A DNA stretch of 64,000 nt from Siphonodentalium dalli (GCA_032622095.1 CP136068.1:114997509-115061508), one strand, 5' to 3'; shown: positions 22,476 through 35,550, counted from the first letter of the stretch. The notes: generated by a model not told the origin, from the letters alone. Numbers and translations are program-made.

Positions 22476-23246
22476 CTAGAAGGTGACCCGACTTCGTCCG
22501 GGGTTTGACCTTGAATTGTCTATTTTGAAGGCCAAGGTCAAGTGGGGTCACGATTTGACCCGTCCAAAACACTGCCCGAACAAAAGTACCCGACAAAAGT
22601 ACCCGTCGAAATCCATCCGGTTTTACCCGATTTGACCTTTTAACCCGATTTGATTTCCACTCAAGTATATAAACGCGCCTCATATACACACGCTCATTAA
22701 TTATCAAGTTTCAACGTAAAGATAAATTACCATCGGTGCCCGAGATATCGCCAAGACGTCTGAAACAGTCAAATGCATCGGCCGGTTAAGCGTTAACGTG
22801 ATCTAACGTTATGAACTCTAACGACGTCATAGAAGTTACGCATTGTTTTTATCCTGATGGGAGATAGTACCACTTCTTCTTGATAATCGAGGCAGATAAC
22901 TAAAACGGATACATACGCATTATATATCGTTGGAAAGAGGAAACACGAAAGATTCTCACAGTGTCATTATTATGACTGGCATTTTATTATTCGCGCTGTT
23001 TCGAATCGATTTGTAAGCACCGAACTCAAATGAAAGTCCCGTAACACAGCGTAAAAACAGATTTGACCGCGGCACGTGAAAAGTTGACCTCGGATCTGAA
23101 AATTAATAGGCCCATGCCACCCCCCGGCCGAAAATACCCCCACATACCAAGTTTCATCGAAATCGGCTCGGTCGTTTTCGAGTCCATCGCGATCACACAC
23201 ACACACACACACACAGACACACAGATCTTCCAAAATATATAATAGA
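22475..23246 (+). repeat. Family E copy E7, full length
   Basis: ACTAGAAGGTGACCCGACTT head to AAAATATATAATAG tail, nearly identical to E8 and E4. (CA)n near 23190-23216. Followed by ATATATATAT and then E8. Confidence 0.85.
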
Positions 23247-23257
23247 TATATATATAT

Positions 23258-24028
23258 ACTAGAAGGTGACCCGACTTCGTCCGGGGTTTGGCCTTGAATT
23301 GTCTATTTTGAAGGCCAAGGTCAAGTGGGGTCACGATTTGACCCGTCCAAAACACTGCCCGAACAAAAGTACCCGACAAAAGTACCCGTCGAAATCCATC
23401 CGGTTTTACCCGATTTGACCTTTTAACCCGATTTGATTTCCACTCAAGTATATAAACGCGCCTCATATACACACGCTCATCAATTATCAAGTTTCAACGT
23501 AAAGATAAATTACCATCGGTGCCCGAGATATCGCCAAGACGTCTGAAACAGTCAAATGCATCGGCCGGTTAAGCGTTAACGTGATCTAACGTTATGAACT
23601 CTAACGACGTCATAGAAGTTACGCATTGTTTTTTATCCTGATGGAAGATAGTACCACTTCTTCTTGATAATCGAGGCAGATAACTAAAACGGATACATAC
23701 GCATTATATATCGTTGGAAAGAGGAAACACGAAAGATTCTCACAGTGTCATTATTATGACTGGCATTTTATTATTCGCGCTGTTTCGAATCGATTTGTAA
23801 GCACCGAACTCAAATGAAAGTCCCGTAACACAGCGTAAAAACAGATTTGACCGCGGCACGTGAAAAGTTGACCTCGGATCTGAAAATTAATAGGCCCATG
23901 CCACCCCCGGCCGAAAATACCCCCACATACCAAGTTTCATCGAAATCGGCTCGGTCGTTTTCGAGTCCATCGCGATCACACACACACACACACTCTCACA
24001 GACACACAGATCTTCCAAAATATATAAT

Positions 24029-24030
<2 letters not shown>
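23258..24030 (+). repeat. Family E copy E8, full length
   Basis: Almost identical to E7 over its whole length, with a one-base T-run difference near 23630 and a CACTCTCACAG change in the CA tract. The high similarity suggests a recent tandem event. Confidence 0.85.

Positions 24031-24078
<48 letters not shown>
24031..24078. repeat. (AT)n microsatellite
   Basis: 48 bases of alternating AT directly after the E8 tail. Confidence 0.95.
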
Positions 24079-24080
<2 letters not shown>

Positions 24081-24723
24081 TGGTGTGATCAATGGGAATT
24101 TGTGATTCCTCAAGTAATATGAAATATACAAATTCTTAGGTCTGCCTAATTCTAAGAGGACCATTGACCATCATTAGGCAGACTGTGACATTATGCAGAC
24201 CAAATCCGGTCTGCCTACTTTTTGCATGTCAGTCACAACTAGTTATCTGGGGCTTTAATTGTTAACACCTCTCCTTGTTCAACCGATTTAGGTTGTCTTT
24301 TGTCTATAAAATGATGGGATTGAACAAAAAAATTGTTAAAGGCATATCAGCCCCGTTAGTTTTGAGACATGTATATTCTGTCGATATATAATTTCACCAT
24401 TGTGCGGTCGAAACATCCACAGCGGTCTTGAAAAATAAACTTTTCTGGTTTTTGCATTTTTATGTATAGGATGCAGCAAAAAAGAAGATAACATGTCAAA
24501 TGTCATTAAAACATCGAAAAATCTGGTGTATACATCGAAATTGAGTACAAATTTCTGGATTGAAAAAAGACCGCACAATGATGAAACTGTATATCGATCG
24601 AATATACATGTCTCAAAATTATCGGGGCGGAAATGACCTTTTCAACAATTTTTTCAATCCCATCATTTTATAAACAAAAGACAACCTAAATCCGTTGAAC
24701 AAGGAGAGGTGTTAACAATTAAA
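24079..24723. mobile_element. F3, truncated copy of the 21533 block
   Basis: Matches 21533-22180 nearly base for base (CTTGGTGTGATCAATGGGAA to AGAGGTGTTAACAATTAAA), then breaks off into unrelated sequence at about 24723. Confidence 0.8.
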
Positions 24724-25067
24724 CCGCGCGTATCGGGCGTTTTCTCTGCGGTTGTTCGGTAAATTCTGCCATTTGCAGTGACGGATATATAGAACGAAGA
24801 CACTGGAAGCAGAGCAGTTTTCAATCGAGGTCGGATTTGGACTGTGATTGTGCATCACTTCACCATGCAGTCATTTTACACAAAAATACACGAATAACAA
24901 CGAAACCATGATATCAATGGAAACATACAAGTATAAGCAGAAAATGCCGTCGCCGCAGAAAACGCCGTAATCGCAGAAACGCAGTTGCCACAGAAAAACG
25001 TGCGGCAACGCCGTGTGTAAGGGTCTTACATGACCTTAAGCAGGCAATGCAACTGCAATATATACAT
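24724..25067. other. Intergenic, nothing recognised
   Basis: Loose repetition of CGCAGAAAACGCCGTAATCGC-like words near 24950-25005. No gene. Confidence 0.3.
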
Positions 25068-25572
25068 AAGGATTAACTGTCATGTGGAGTGTTTTTATGG
25101 AGATGTAACGGTGAGGTAAGTGGACATAACTTGTGTAAAACCCGAAGGGTTTTACATACAAGTTATGTCCACTTACCTCACCGTTACATCGCCATAAAAA
25201 TAGTCCACATGACAGTTAATCCTTATATTTATATACATTTAGCGAAAAAGCCACTTTTGTAAATATATTTAAATCGAAAAGTGTATCGTGACAAGATCAG
25301 CCCAAAATACCCAATAGCACCCTTGGCAAAAGTTAATAGGAACAATTTCTCTTCATGTTGAAACCCGATGATGTATTAAGTCAATCCTGCGCGAGTCAAA
25401 ATGCGCCCAAAGCATTACGCGTTCGTCTTTCCAAACCTAATGACGTATCGATGGTGTTATTAGCTTGGTGTTATGAGGCTTTGCGCATTCACCGAGAAAT
25501 AACTGCAACTAGCCACGTGGGCGCCGACCAATCAGAATGCTGGATTTAGTGATGACAACACTTAGTGTGTAA
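25068..25572. mobile_element. Family G element, copy G1, with 160-bp hairpin
   Basis: The left part is a hairpin. TAAGGATTAACTGTCATGTG (25068) and GGTAAGTGGACATAACTTGT pair with their complements up to about 25230 around AACCCGAAGGGTT. The right part runs GCGAAAAAGCCACTTTTGTA to CTGGATTTAGTGATGACAAC. The whole unit recurs inverted at 46945-47388. The open frame inside it is a repeat artefact. Confidence 0.7.
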
Positions 25573-26780
25573 ATATACATATGTGAGTGCTAATTGACTT
25601 CCTTTCGATGACACGACGTGACAGTGGCATCACGATATCCACCTTCAACTCTTATCGATAACTATAACTTATATACTTATTCAATTCAGGATGTGCCAGA
25701 CCTGCATGGTTACAGTGTTTCGAAATATGAATTCCTTTGGTCCAGAATTATATCAAAGCTCTGATATTCTTTAGAATGCCCCGAATGCCAAATATATAGT
25801 TCGAATGATCAATACATATATACATCGTATATCGATCACTTCCTGGATGGGATATTTGCCAGTGTGCGTGTATGCGGGGGGGGGGGGGTCACGATATATC
25901 CACGTTCTCAGTATGTACCGTCTTGCTTGTTGCCACTAAACGTCATTCGAGTACCGCATCCCGGTACTGCATGTTTATACACCGATACCAATGTTACCCC
26001 TATGACTATTTGGTACATACAATCCGGCTAGCGCACGAGATCCATAGTCATCATGGGGCACATGAGTTTTTATGGATATCCCATATGGATAATCAACAAC
26101 ACAAACAACTGGGTGCAATTCTAAATATTTCAATCTTCACCAAAATGTAATAAATGAATGGATGGTATGGACGAAGAAAATGAAGAAATGAAGCCCTAAA
26201 ATAAGACAGTAACACATTCTTAATGTCTGCCCTATGCTTTACATAACAGCTAATACATGTAATTATGACCATTATGTACTATATAAACTAAATGACATAA
26301 TACACAGCAACACTATATGCTCCAACTGATAGACTTTAATATATACTTGTTTATGTAACATTACGAGAGTTAGAACTGCATTATTTTATAATATACAACA
26401 CTAAATGAACATATAACAATTATGACTGACTGGACTTATGTTGTCTTTGAATACCTTATTATTTTACCTTTAAATAAGTGTTCAAACCACTTTAGATCTA
26501 TAGTATTTATTTACTTTTACCACTTACTGACATGCCACAGCTTTATGGTTAATATTAGATTGAATATTAATATAAATTGTACTTACCATTTCGGAATGAT
26601 TTGAGCTTTTATTATTTAAACATATATTTTATGGGCACATATTTTAGCGTGCTTCCTCCCCAAAGATATTTACGGGAAGAAAGTACCATTCTAAATCCCG
26701 GGGATTATAATTAGATTATTAAAACTTATTTAGAACTGGGCTTGTTTACTTTTTAAATGGGATTCACTTACCAAGTATAG
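25573..26780. other. Intergenic, nothing recognised
   Basis: Contains a G11 run at about 25876. Several 60-90-codon open frames lack any supporting feature. Confidence 0.35.
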
Positions 26781-26985
26781 AGCATAATTAGATGGACTAC
26801 ACAGAGTGGCGGGAAAGATATTAAAGGTACATACTAACCTGAGTATGGGTTTTAACCCCGCCACACCAATTGATAACCTCAAGCTACAGTAAAGCAAAAG
26901 CTATGTTATCTATTATATTTATTTGTAATTGTACTTTCCATGTATGTGTATTGTAAATAAAATTATCCTATCCTATCCTATAACA
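26781..26985 (+). repeat. Possible LINE/SINE 3' end with TATCC repeats
   Basis: A non-simple stretch ends in GTAAATAAAATTATCCTATC followed by CTATCCTA. A short pentanucleotide repeat after an AATAAA-like word is typical of the 3' end of some non-LTR retrotransposons. No coding part is attached. Confidence 0.35.
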
Positions 26986-28372
26986 TGTAAGAAATGTGAC
27001 AGGACAATGCCGTGTCTATATGGCCTTGTAGCGCTCTATATACATCTGAAATCAGCCCCATCAATGATGATCAATTCTGAAGTTTCTTCTGGTATCTTTG
27101 TTTGAATATATTTATTGTGACCCACATAGACATGGAATATTGTACGTAACACCTAATTTATAAATAATGTTGTGGTGCACAGGTGATCGGAGCACAAGTT
27201 ATACCAAACTTAGTGCATGCATGAGGCTCCTCTCCCCTGTCGTTCAGCTGCTGATGAATTTAAATCCGGGATCTGGCACATATAGGTTCAGGAACACTTT
27301 TCCCCCAGCGTTGACTTAGTTGGCTATTTTGTGGCTTCCGCAGATATCTTTGACGGTGTAGACAATATATTCGTCATCATTGCAGATCATTGTCTCTCTT
27401 TTTTTTAGGACGTCTGTGTATTTCTGACTTGTCCGTATAGGGTACGGTGAAATTATACACTCACTTAGGGTGGATACACACATGCATGTAATCTCTGTAA
27501 ATATCGTGTATTTGGCGTTTTACATGGATCATACAGACCATGTAATATGTGTCTGCTGATAACCCAATCATTGCGGCTATGTTTGACCACAGTGAGTAAC
27601 GCTCTGAACGTGTAGAGTGTCGTTGACTGGACGAAGTCGTCAGGCCGCTTAAAATAATTGTTCGCGCGATAACCCAAATGTTGGACGTTCTGTTTAAATC
27701 ATTGTCAGTCTTCTTTTGGTTGTATACCAGTGATGGTCCCAGGATTTCCACAATGCAGGGGCTATATTATACCGGAAGCTACCGGACTGACCATTACATA
27801 TTTCATCGACCGGAAGGGGGGGGGGCATGCAGCAACATGAGGCCTACCCCCCTGAAGCCACGAAGCCACTCCTGATTTGTAAATATTGTAGTTGACAGTC
27901 ATATCTGCCCAGTCTGAGTAAACTCATACCTAAATATTCATTACAACATTGAATATTAGGTCTGACGGATAACATCGCTATCTCATTTCCAAGTCCTCGG
28001 GATTCCGTACTCTGATTGATTGCGTAATTATTTTCCGTCCAATGAAACCGCATGGGTTAATAAACAAGTGTTAGTGGACGGAGACTCCCATAATGTCACC
28101 TCTAAATATAGTAACAGAGTCGGTATTTCTCCGATCGAAAGCGATGCTTGCAAATACAACAGAGACAGAAAAAATGGCTTCGAAATTATATATTCGGTAC
28201 GATTCGGATTAATTTGAAGGATGTGCTAGACCTGATAGATATGCCTGCGCATGGTATCAACTTGGCCTCCCATAAATATAAATAGAACTCACTCGTGTCC
28301 GTGTATTTGATTTACTTTATTGTAACATGGTTTGCAAATCAAATTATTTGTCGTAAAAAAGTCATCTGAAAG
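26986..28372. other. Intergenic, nothing recognised
   Basis: G-run near 27817. No supported coding exon, although several 65-95-codon frames overlap one another. Confidence 0.3.
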
Positions 28373-28538
28373 TTAAACACCGAGGAAATGACTTAATTTT
28401 ATGCTTTTAAATAGTTCGAAAGCATCATTTTTGATGACGACCTTATTTTTTGCTCTCGGATGCAGCTTTCCGGTTGATGCAGCGAGTTCATCACCCGAAA
28501 AAGAATAGTCGCACACACGACAAATATTATCTTCTGTA
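28373..28538 (-). other. Weak exon candidate, CxxC-containing
   Basis: After an acceptor-like AAACTTACAG, the minus strand reads EDNICRVCDYSFSGDEL and further basic residues to a stop (FLGV). The CRVC pair could be half of a zinc-binding motif. No ATG in frame, no upstream exon found, family unknown. Confidence 0.2.
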
Positions 28539-28641
28539 AGTTTATGTCGCGACACGGGCCATTGCTATTGCGAAGCACAACAGATAACACGTGGGGACAC
28601 CTGTCAATCATCGATGTATTTTTTAAAATCCGTGACGTCAT

Positions 28642-31050
28642 TTTGGGGAAGCTCTTCGCTGAATAGAAATGGTTTTGGCGACATTAGCTCCAGACTCTAG
28701 ATTTCAAATATAGAGTCGACGTTCACCCAGACTGATATCTGCCGTGCCTGTTTGCTACGAGTGATTAATCTCATATGCAGCAATTGATGCTATTCATATA
28801 ATTATGAACATATTATTACAGCTTTAAATTTGAAGGTATACAGAAGGTGGTGTTGCTGCATGTGAGTCTTCATTCGGGAAAAGGGTTGTCCAGCTACGAG
28901 TCCACAACTACGTCACCTTTCCTCTCTTGTGTTATATACACACAATTTACAACTATGGAATATTTAAGTAAAACATTATGTTGTACATTCTTGCCCAGAT
29001 AATCCCGGCCGATACATTCAACTAAATCCCCTAGTTATTCGAAACTTTCGAGAACCAGCCCCCTCCCCAATCATGGATTATAGTCCAAAATGTGATAATT
29101 CAAACCTGTACAGGCTAAAATGGTGACAGTTAGGAACTTGTTCATCCTTTGGCCTGAGAAACATATACTGCTCTGTAAATTCTGGGTTAAAATGGGGGGG
29201 GGGTGACTCTTTTTTCTTTCAACGTTGTACCCGCATTAATGTTTTTGGCGCTGTAATGGATATATGCAAAGAAATCCCAATTGAAAGTTATAACATGAGC
29301 TCGCCCTCAAATTATCCGAGCAATCTCAACAAACTGGTATTGTCTGTCTTAATGATCCAATGTCTGTATTCAAGGCATGAGAGCACCATATCGGATTGTT
29401 AAAATTTGAACTGAGGCCATGCATAGTCGAGGAACAAATATCCTTATCCTGACTCGATTCGGCGTTGTCCGATTAGACTAAATCACTTTATAACATGGAA
29501 TTCACCATGTATGAGTTAGTTGATAGCCATGTGTATTAATATAGCACTTCCAAAATGTGGAGCAAGAAAGCCGTTCGGGTTCTGCAGGACGAGATCAAAT
29601 TGGGAGTCAGTGTGTGGGGCATTAAACACTCATGTATCACAATCGTCCTAAAATAGCTTCAAAAGTCTACACATTTATTTTTATTTTGAATGACCCTGTT
29701 TCCAAGAAATGACGAGAAACAAATCAAGTATAAAATCGACAGACTCAAATCCACTTTTCGAAATGAACTAAAACTCGTGAAAAACAGCAACATATATCAG
29801 ACAGGATTTATTCATTTCGGCACCCATGAAAAAAGACATGTTTATGACTGGCCTGAAATCTCTTGATAACAGTTAGTTTGATTTTGGCTTATAACTACTC
29901 ACCGGTCTCGCCTGTTGAAATGGAACGATCGCGCGCAGGCGATTAATGCTATCAATGATTGGTGTGACCATGTAAAATACATGTATTTTACATACAGACA
30001 TTACATGCATGTGTGTATCCACCCTTAATCTCTTTCTGCTATGACAGTCCTGATCTTTATGAATAATGGTTTACATCTTTTAGTTCTATTGAGCGATAGG
30101 TTTGACTTTTTGTTCCTTGGATGCATTTTAGACTAATTGAGGAAATTAAATTAGTTGAATTTATCATTGGTGGTAAATGTTCAGATACCAAATTCAACAA
30201 ACGACCTATGGTATTTTTGTTATTGAATACAATGGTGTGGAATTTGTATGTGAACGAATGTGCAACAATTGTATTATTGTAACTCGGATATGTGGTGAGG
30301 AGTCAAATGTACCGTAGGGTCGTGGTGATATAATATAAGGGGCACAGCAGCCAGATACTTCAGACCGAACATGTGTTGAGATTGCACCGATAGTTTTATA
30401 GTATAATATAATTATGTCGTTTTAGATCGAGATTAGAATATTTTCTTCAAGTTTCGTTTGTGACGTGGACTTTTCCATCTATTGGAAAACGTGAGGGATT
30501 AGGTGGATAATTACAACTAGTGAGGTACAAATTGAGTATTTAAAATTTTAATTTGTTATATCTGCCAGGTGTAATTGGAAATTAAAACTTTGACCATCTC
30601 CCCTTGCCGAAAAAGAACAATATGCAGTGTATGGAATCCTATTATAGGAATCAGGGAGCTAAATGTGTTCTAGAGTCGGGGAACGAGTACACCGTGGAAT
30701 GCTAAAGGTGAAGGTAACTGAAGAATGACCTTCACCTGATACATGCGACACGTTATTAAAGGATGACATCGCGTTTATTTGATTTGTACATCATATCTAA
30801 ATAATTTAAACTGGAAATTTATTTAACTAGCTGCTGTAGTTCTGGATTTGTCCAGATCAAATTTGGCTGTGGGATAGCCCTGTCGTACACTTGGGGATTT
30901 ATTTTAAAAAGTAAACACATGGCCTATGATTTTTCGTCCATTTTCGTGATCAACTGGTGTCAATCTAGCCGGGTAAACATCACTGATATGGCCTGCAGGC
31001 TTCAATTCAGTGAATTTGGCCGAAACGTTAACACTGTCGCCTATGGGAAA
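28642..31050. other. Intergenic, nothing recognised
   Basis: About 2.4 kb of AT-rich sequence without a recognised gene, foldback or tandem repeat, apart from a G8 run near 29196. Confidence 0.4.
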
Positions 31051-31068
31051 CCATTTAGTTCCGTAATT

Positions 31069-31166
31069 CCATTAGGGCCACTTCGGCGCGTTACTAATGG
31101 CGCACTTTTTGTCGATTTCGGCGCGCGCCGAAAGCGCCATTAGGAAGTGGCCCTAATAGGATTCCA
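31069..31166. mobile_element. Short foldback, ~98 bp
   Basis: ATTAGGGCCACTTC pairs with GAAGTGGCCCTAAT; TAATGGCGC pairs with GCGCCATTA; a GGCGCGCGCC word lies between them. MITE-like; no other copy seen. Confidence 0.55.
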
Positions 31167-31969
31167 TACCAGTGCCCCGAAACATTTATCGGTCCCGGTT
31201 CATAACACGTTTTTTTCTGGACACAGTTAGGTTTGGATTGCAGTATAATATAACTGGTTTCCCACAGCTCTGATAATGACACGTTCCACAAATTATTTGT
31301 GTTTGTAACGGGGGAATTCGTTCCTTGTTTCTATTGTAAATAAATAATAGATCGTAAAGATATCCTGTTCAATATATGTAGGACTACATCCCTGCAATAT
31401 TGTCCGATGGTATAATTCTTCATTGCTCGTAGGCGTTCTCGGCTTCGTTCCATATTAATATAGCTACTGTGCGGGCGTTATCATGCCTCGTCTGTTGTTC
31501 GAGCGTTACCAATATTGCATTTGAAGACACAGAGAGTGGATAGGTGCGCAAAATTTCAAGATATATTTTGAAAACCATGCAGAAATATGTTTCTCAAATT
31601 TTGACTATGATACCAGATGGACAAATGCTCTAAATAAAGCTCTGATGCTTCTTACTGGTGAAATTGGGATAAATGTGTTGGCGTTATCAATAAAATCCAC
31701 CAGCACGAAAATGGGTGAAAAGTAAGAGATTGAAATTTGTGCGAGGCATCAGCTTTATACGGGACTATATTTCTAAAAGCGTTTTTGTTCAACGGACACA
31801 AGAAATATGTAGTTCTTCTTTCGCTAATATGGCACAACAAGAATATTTGTTGTTTTTGAGAAATAAGCATCGGAAGCGAGAATTAGTGATTTGTTATGAG
31901 TGTTTCGTTACCCATCACGTGACCGAGTTTAGTGGCCCTGAGTAAACAGTCGACGAATAGCCTGTCTCT
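31167..31969. other. Intergenic, nothing recognised
   Basis: A 76-codon open frame at 31715-31945 shows no family features. Confidence 0.3.
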
Positions 31970-32226
31970 GACCAAATTGCGGTTGAAAATGGATTACTCT
32001 AAAATAAAGTGCCTTTTTTTGTGTCAGATATTTGACAAACCAACAAAATTTCGTTCAACAAAATGTCGATAAATAACAGGTTTGGGGCAATTTTATACCA
32101 GAGTTGACTGTGGTAAGCATTTTTTTTTGGCAATTACTCGATTCTGATAACTGAAGCGGCATTTAAATTTTGTTTGTTTGAATCTGATGATATGGGGACC
32201 ATCGAATCGGATTGAGTACCTTTAAT
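31970..32226. repeat. Family I, right-half fragment
   Basis: AATTGCGG..TGAAAATGGATTACTCTAAAAT, CAACAAAATGTCGATAAATAAC and the terminal GGATTGAGTACCTTTAA match the right half of 36150-36603. Confidence 0.6.
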
Positions 32227-32614
32227 ATTGGTTCATATTATTTCGTTCGTTATCAGGACGGATAATGGAGAGACAAGCCAACTTATGGAATCAATCCAGT
32301 ATACTCATAGTATATATGAGAGAGCATGGGGTATAGCAGTCCATTACACTACCGAAATTCAATCAACTCGTAATGGTACACATTGGAATATGTCTGGGTC
32401 TAAACAAAAAGATTTAGACTAAAATATTTGAAATACTGGCGCGATCAGAAATGTTTGTTAACAAATTGTTGTTGACTATAGTGTCTGGAATGGTTTCAAC
32501 ATGTGAAATATCGTTATTTATAGTGAAGATAAAACAAAGGCGATCTAATATTCCCATGATGATCATGGTGCTGTTGGATTTACAGACTTTACAGATTTAC
32601 ACAGTTACCCACTA

Positions 32615-32770
32615 TTAACCCTTTATAAACTAAATACTCATAGACGAGTAGTTATCTCATTGGATTCCATTCGGAAATGTTCACATAAAATAAGTTCAAC
32701 AAATTTATCGTTTGTGAATAAGTTTACTTAGTCGGGAATATTCTCCAAATCCATAGTTTTACTGAAATTC
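32615..32770. mobile_element. Family B fragment, copy B3
   Basis: TTAACCCTTTATAAACTAAA at 32615, followed by TACTCATAGACGAGTAG and an AATAAGTTCAACAAA word as in B1. No matching right end found. Confidence 0.45.
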
Positions 32771-32882
32771 ATATACATGTCGAAATTAGCTATGAACGGA
32801 CGTGGCTTATTCGAGCTTCCAAATCCTTTCTACGTATAGTTTGGAAAGACCTATATGTATGTGTTGACAAATACACGAAATA

Positions 32883-33579
32883 ATGACATACCGGCTTGAT
32901 ATGTTCTGAAAAAAATATTGTCCACGGTCACGGCCATTTTCCAGTTGTTTTAAATTGTTCGCACAGAAGTGAAGCAAATGCTCTTTATTTCTACCGTATC
33001 AGGAATAGATTGACACGGAACGCTCTTTTCTGTTGTATGCCGCGGCGTAAATGACTGTTTTTGTTTGGGACCCAGTATTTTTTATGACTTTGTTGCGTCT
33101 TTCTTGGAAATATAATGCTCGTAAAAAAGTAGTTCAAGTATTTAAAATTCAAATGCGAATATTATTAGGTGTATTTTCGAGCGCAATTATGTTAACCCAG
33201 CATGTGGCTTAAAACGGGCATGGCTCATATCATGTCTAGGATAAAAGATAGGTGGACAAACACGATATTTTGATATATCGGCTTCATATTCTCTGGGGAA
33301 AATATACTTCCCATGGCCTCTGCCATTTTTTCGCTGTTTCAATTTTTCCAGGAATAGACTAATTATAACGCGGAATGCTCTTTTCTGTTCCATGCCGTGC
33401 ACATGGCTGTTTGTTTGGGATTCAAACATCGTGTTCAAAGTTGTATTTTGTATGACTCAAATGCGTCTTTCTGTTACATATAATGCCCGTAGAAAGGTAG
33501 TTCAAGTATTTATCGAAGTATTTCGATACCGGGAAAAATTTAAAAGCGACTATTATTAGGTGTATTTTGGAGCGCAAAC
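32883..33579. repeat. Diverged tandem duplication, period about 390 bp
   Basis: 32883-33187 and 33252-33579 share in order: TGCTCTTTAT/AATGCTCTTTTCTGTT, GTTTGTTTGGGA, TGCGTCTTTCT, AAGTAGTTCAAGTATTTA/AGGTAGTTCAAGTATTTA and TATTATTAGGTGTATTTT. Noncoding. Confidence 0.65.
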
Positions 33580-33732
33580 CGCTATGTGGTTTTTATGTGA
33601 AACGAAGTACGTGGGTCCTCACTGTTTGTTTTCAATTGATTTTAATGTTTATTGGAACGTAAACAATAATTATCTAACAGAACTCATGACAGATACGAAA
33701 ACTAAACATCATTTAGTCTTTAGAACGAGATT

Positions 33733-33825
33733 TCAAAACCTGTGTACCCTTCAGCATATTTTCAAAACCTGTGTACTCTTCAGCATATTTAAAAATCTGT
33801 GTACCCTTCGGCACTTGTTTTCGTG
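33733..33825. repeat. Short tandem repeat, ~32 bp x 3
   Basis: AAAACCTGTGTACCCTTCAG and CATATTTTC units repeat three times with changes. Confidence 0.8.
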
Positions 33826-33904
33826 AGAGTGACCCCTTCAGCGTAAGTAATACATCGAATACTATCACAATATATGATATATGCATGACCGTCACAACCT
33901 CATA

Positions 33905-34268
33905 TTAAATATATTCAATCCGATCAGAAGCTCCTAAATTACTATTGCTTTGGCTTCGGTGGTAAAAATATTTGATTCGAGTCGATATTCGAACCCACCC
34001 GCCAAAGCTCAGAGTGATCAGATATCGATTTTTCAAGTTTGTTATTTCTCGAGATGTGTAATAATATGTGGCCCAGAAACACGTGGTCAAACGGAGGGTC
34101 TCGGAAAAATTGCGAATGAAGATGGATAACTCTAAAATCAAGTGGTAATACGGTCAAATTTCGTGATACTTTAGTGATAACACGGCCTTATTTTGTTGAA
34201 CAAAATGTTGATAAATAACAAGTTTTGGGGAAATTTGATACCATATATAGTTGACAGTGGTTAGCATT
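33905..34268. mobile_element. Family I element, copy I1
   Basis: Shares CTAAATTACTATT..TTTGGCTTC, GATTCGAGTCGA, AGCTCAGAGTGATCAGATAT and GTTGATAAATAACAAGTTTT in order with 36146-36603. Confidence 0.65.
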
Positions 34269-34271
34269 AGC

Positions 34272-34349
34272 TGTGCGGGATAGCGTCACTAAATTCGCCC
34301 GCTGGGGACCTCATTCTTCAAATGTCAAACACATAATTGCAAGGCTTGA
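34272..34349. mobile_element. Family C half copy, C3
   Basis: CGGGATAGCGTCACTAAATT to GCAAGGCTTG matches the right arm of C1. It follows directly on I1. Confidence 0.6.
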
Positions 34350-34999
34350 TATATACCAGAACATCATTAGATGGGCGAATTAATAGGTTATGATGGCCAG
34401 ATACATATATATCGTCTTTCGAAAGTGGAAGATTTGGCAAATTGTTCAGGCTAGCAAAAATTCCAATGATCCGATCTGACAAAGAGCGTCCAAGCTATCG
34501 TAAAAGTAACAAAAGCATCGCTTGGGTGTGGCAAAATACGCACTTTAGCCATTTCCAATTGTACTACCACAAAATAAAAAAATTATTTGAGCAAACAAAG
34601 AATATCTGATATACCCCTAATTTCAATGCCAAAACGCGGTCAAATTCTAAGGTGAAAAATTGGCCAAAAGATCTTTCGGCCCATCATGAATACTGCTTAC
34701 CACACACGTGAAGAGAGAAATATATAATGAATGATCAAACCCTTGAAACTTGTGTATATAACTATTGTGGGTATAACTATTCAAACGGCATTTCATGGAT
34801 TAAGCGATTACATCATTAGTATATAACTACATCATAATTAGCACAAATATTTCTTCTGTTACATTCATTTAAAATTGGAATTTGGTACCAATTGAATATG
34901 AGAAAATTGTCTGCATTCAATTAAATTTACATGTAGCTTCTTTTTGTTATATGAACTATTAAGCATACGAATTGGAGAATCAAGTAACTAATGGCTTTT

Positions 35000-35349
35000 G
35001 TGTGCGTTTACAATGGTGTAGATCTGTACACAGTTCTATACACGCATACTAGTGTAAACGGGTATATACAGAAACGCACACAGAAAGAAAACGGTATTCG
35101 TTCGTGTGAGCAAAAATCGTATCCGTTATAACTCACGGTCAACACCGAGGCATTGCGACAGGCACATCTGATTTGATAAAAAAACAAAATTGTCTGGCCT
35201 AAACTGCATGACGCAAACGCGTAGTGAATTGTCCATTACCTGAGAACTGATTATCACTACCAGTAAGCATGTTGTGATCACAGTAATATGCGACGCAAGA
35301 CTTCACACAGTTCTGTACACAGATCTACACCAATGTAAACTCACCCTTA
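35000..35349. mobile_element. Foldback element, family J copy J1
   Basis: GTTTACAATGGTGTAGATCT..GTACACAGTTCT at the left pairs with AGTTCTGTACACAGATCTAC and ACCAATGTAAAC at the right. Inner words (TCTGGCCTAAACTG, TGATCACAGTAAT) recur in J2. Confidence 0.7.
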
Positions 35350-35420
35350 GAAACAGGCTTATAACTGAATGACGTAAACATATGCGTCACCACGCACATT
35401 TCATATATCGGCCCATTTGG

Positions 35421-35550
35421 GTGACCCACAGGCACCTGGGAAAATTACTAAAATACCAATATAGACTATACCAGTGTATAGACTATACACTTGTATAGTC
35501 TATATTGGTATTTTAGTAATTTTCTCCAGGCGCCTGTGCCATGGGTTCAC
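35421..35550. mobile_element. Foldback hairpin, family H copy H1
   Basis: GTGACCCACAGGCACCTGGG and AAAATTACTAAAATACCAAT pair with their near complements at 35494-35550. A diverged copy is at 60112-60222. Confidence 0.7.

Noticed and set aside
23026-23490. 154-codon open frame on the minus strand
   Set aside because: It spans the E7/E8 junction and the CA and AT tracts; simple repeats produce the open frame.
25355-25549. 64-codon open frame
   Set aside because: Part of repeat family G; the second copy at 46955-47150 has the frame disrupted.
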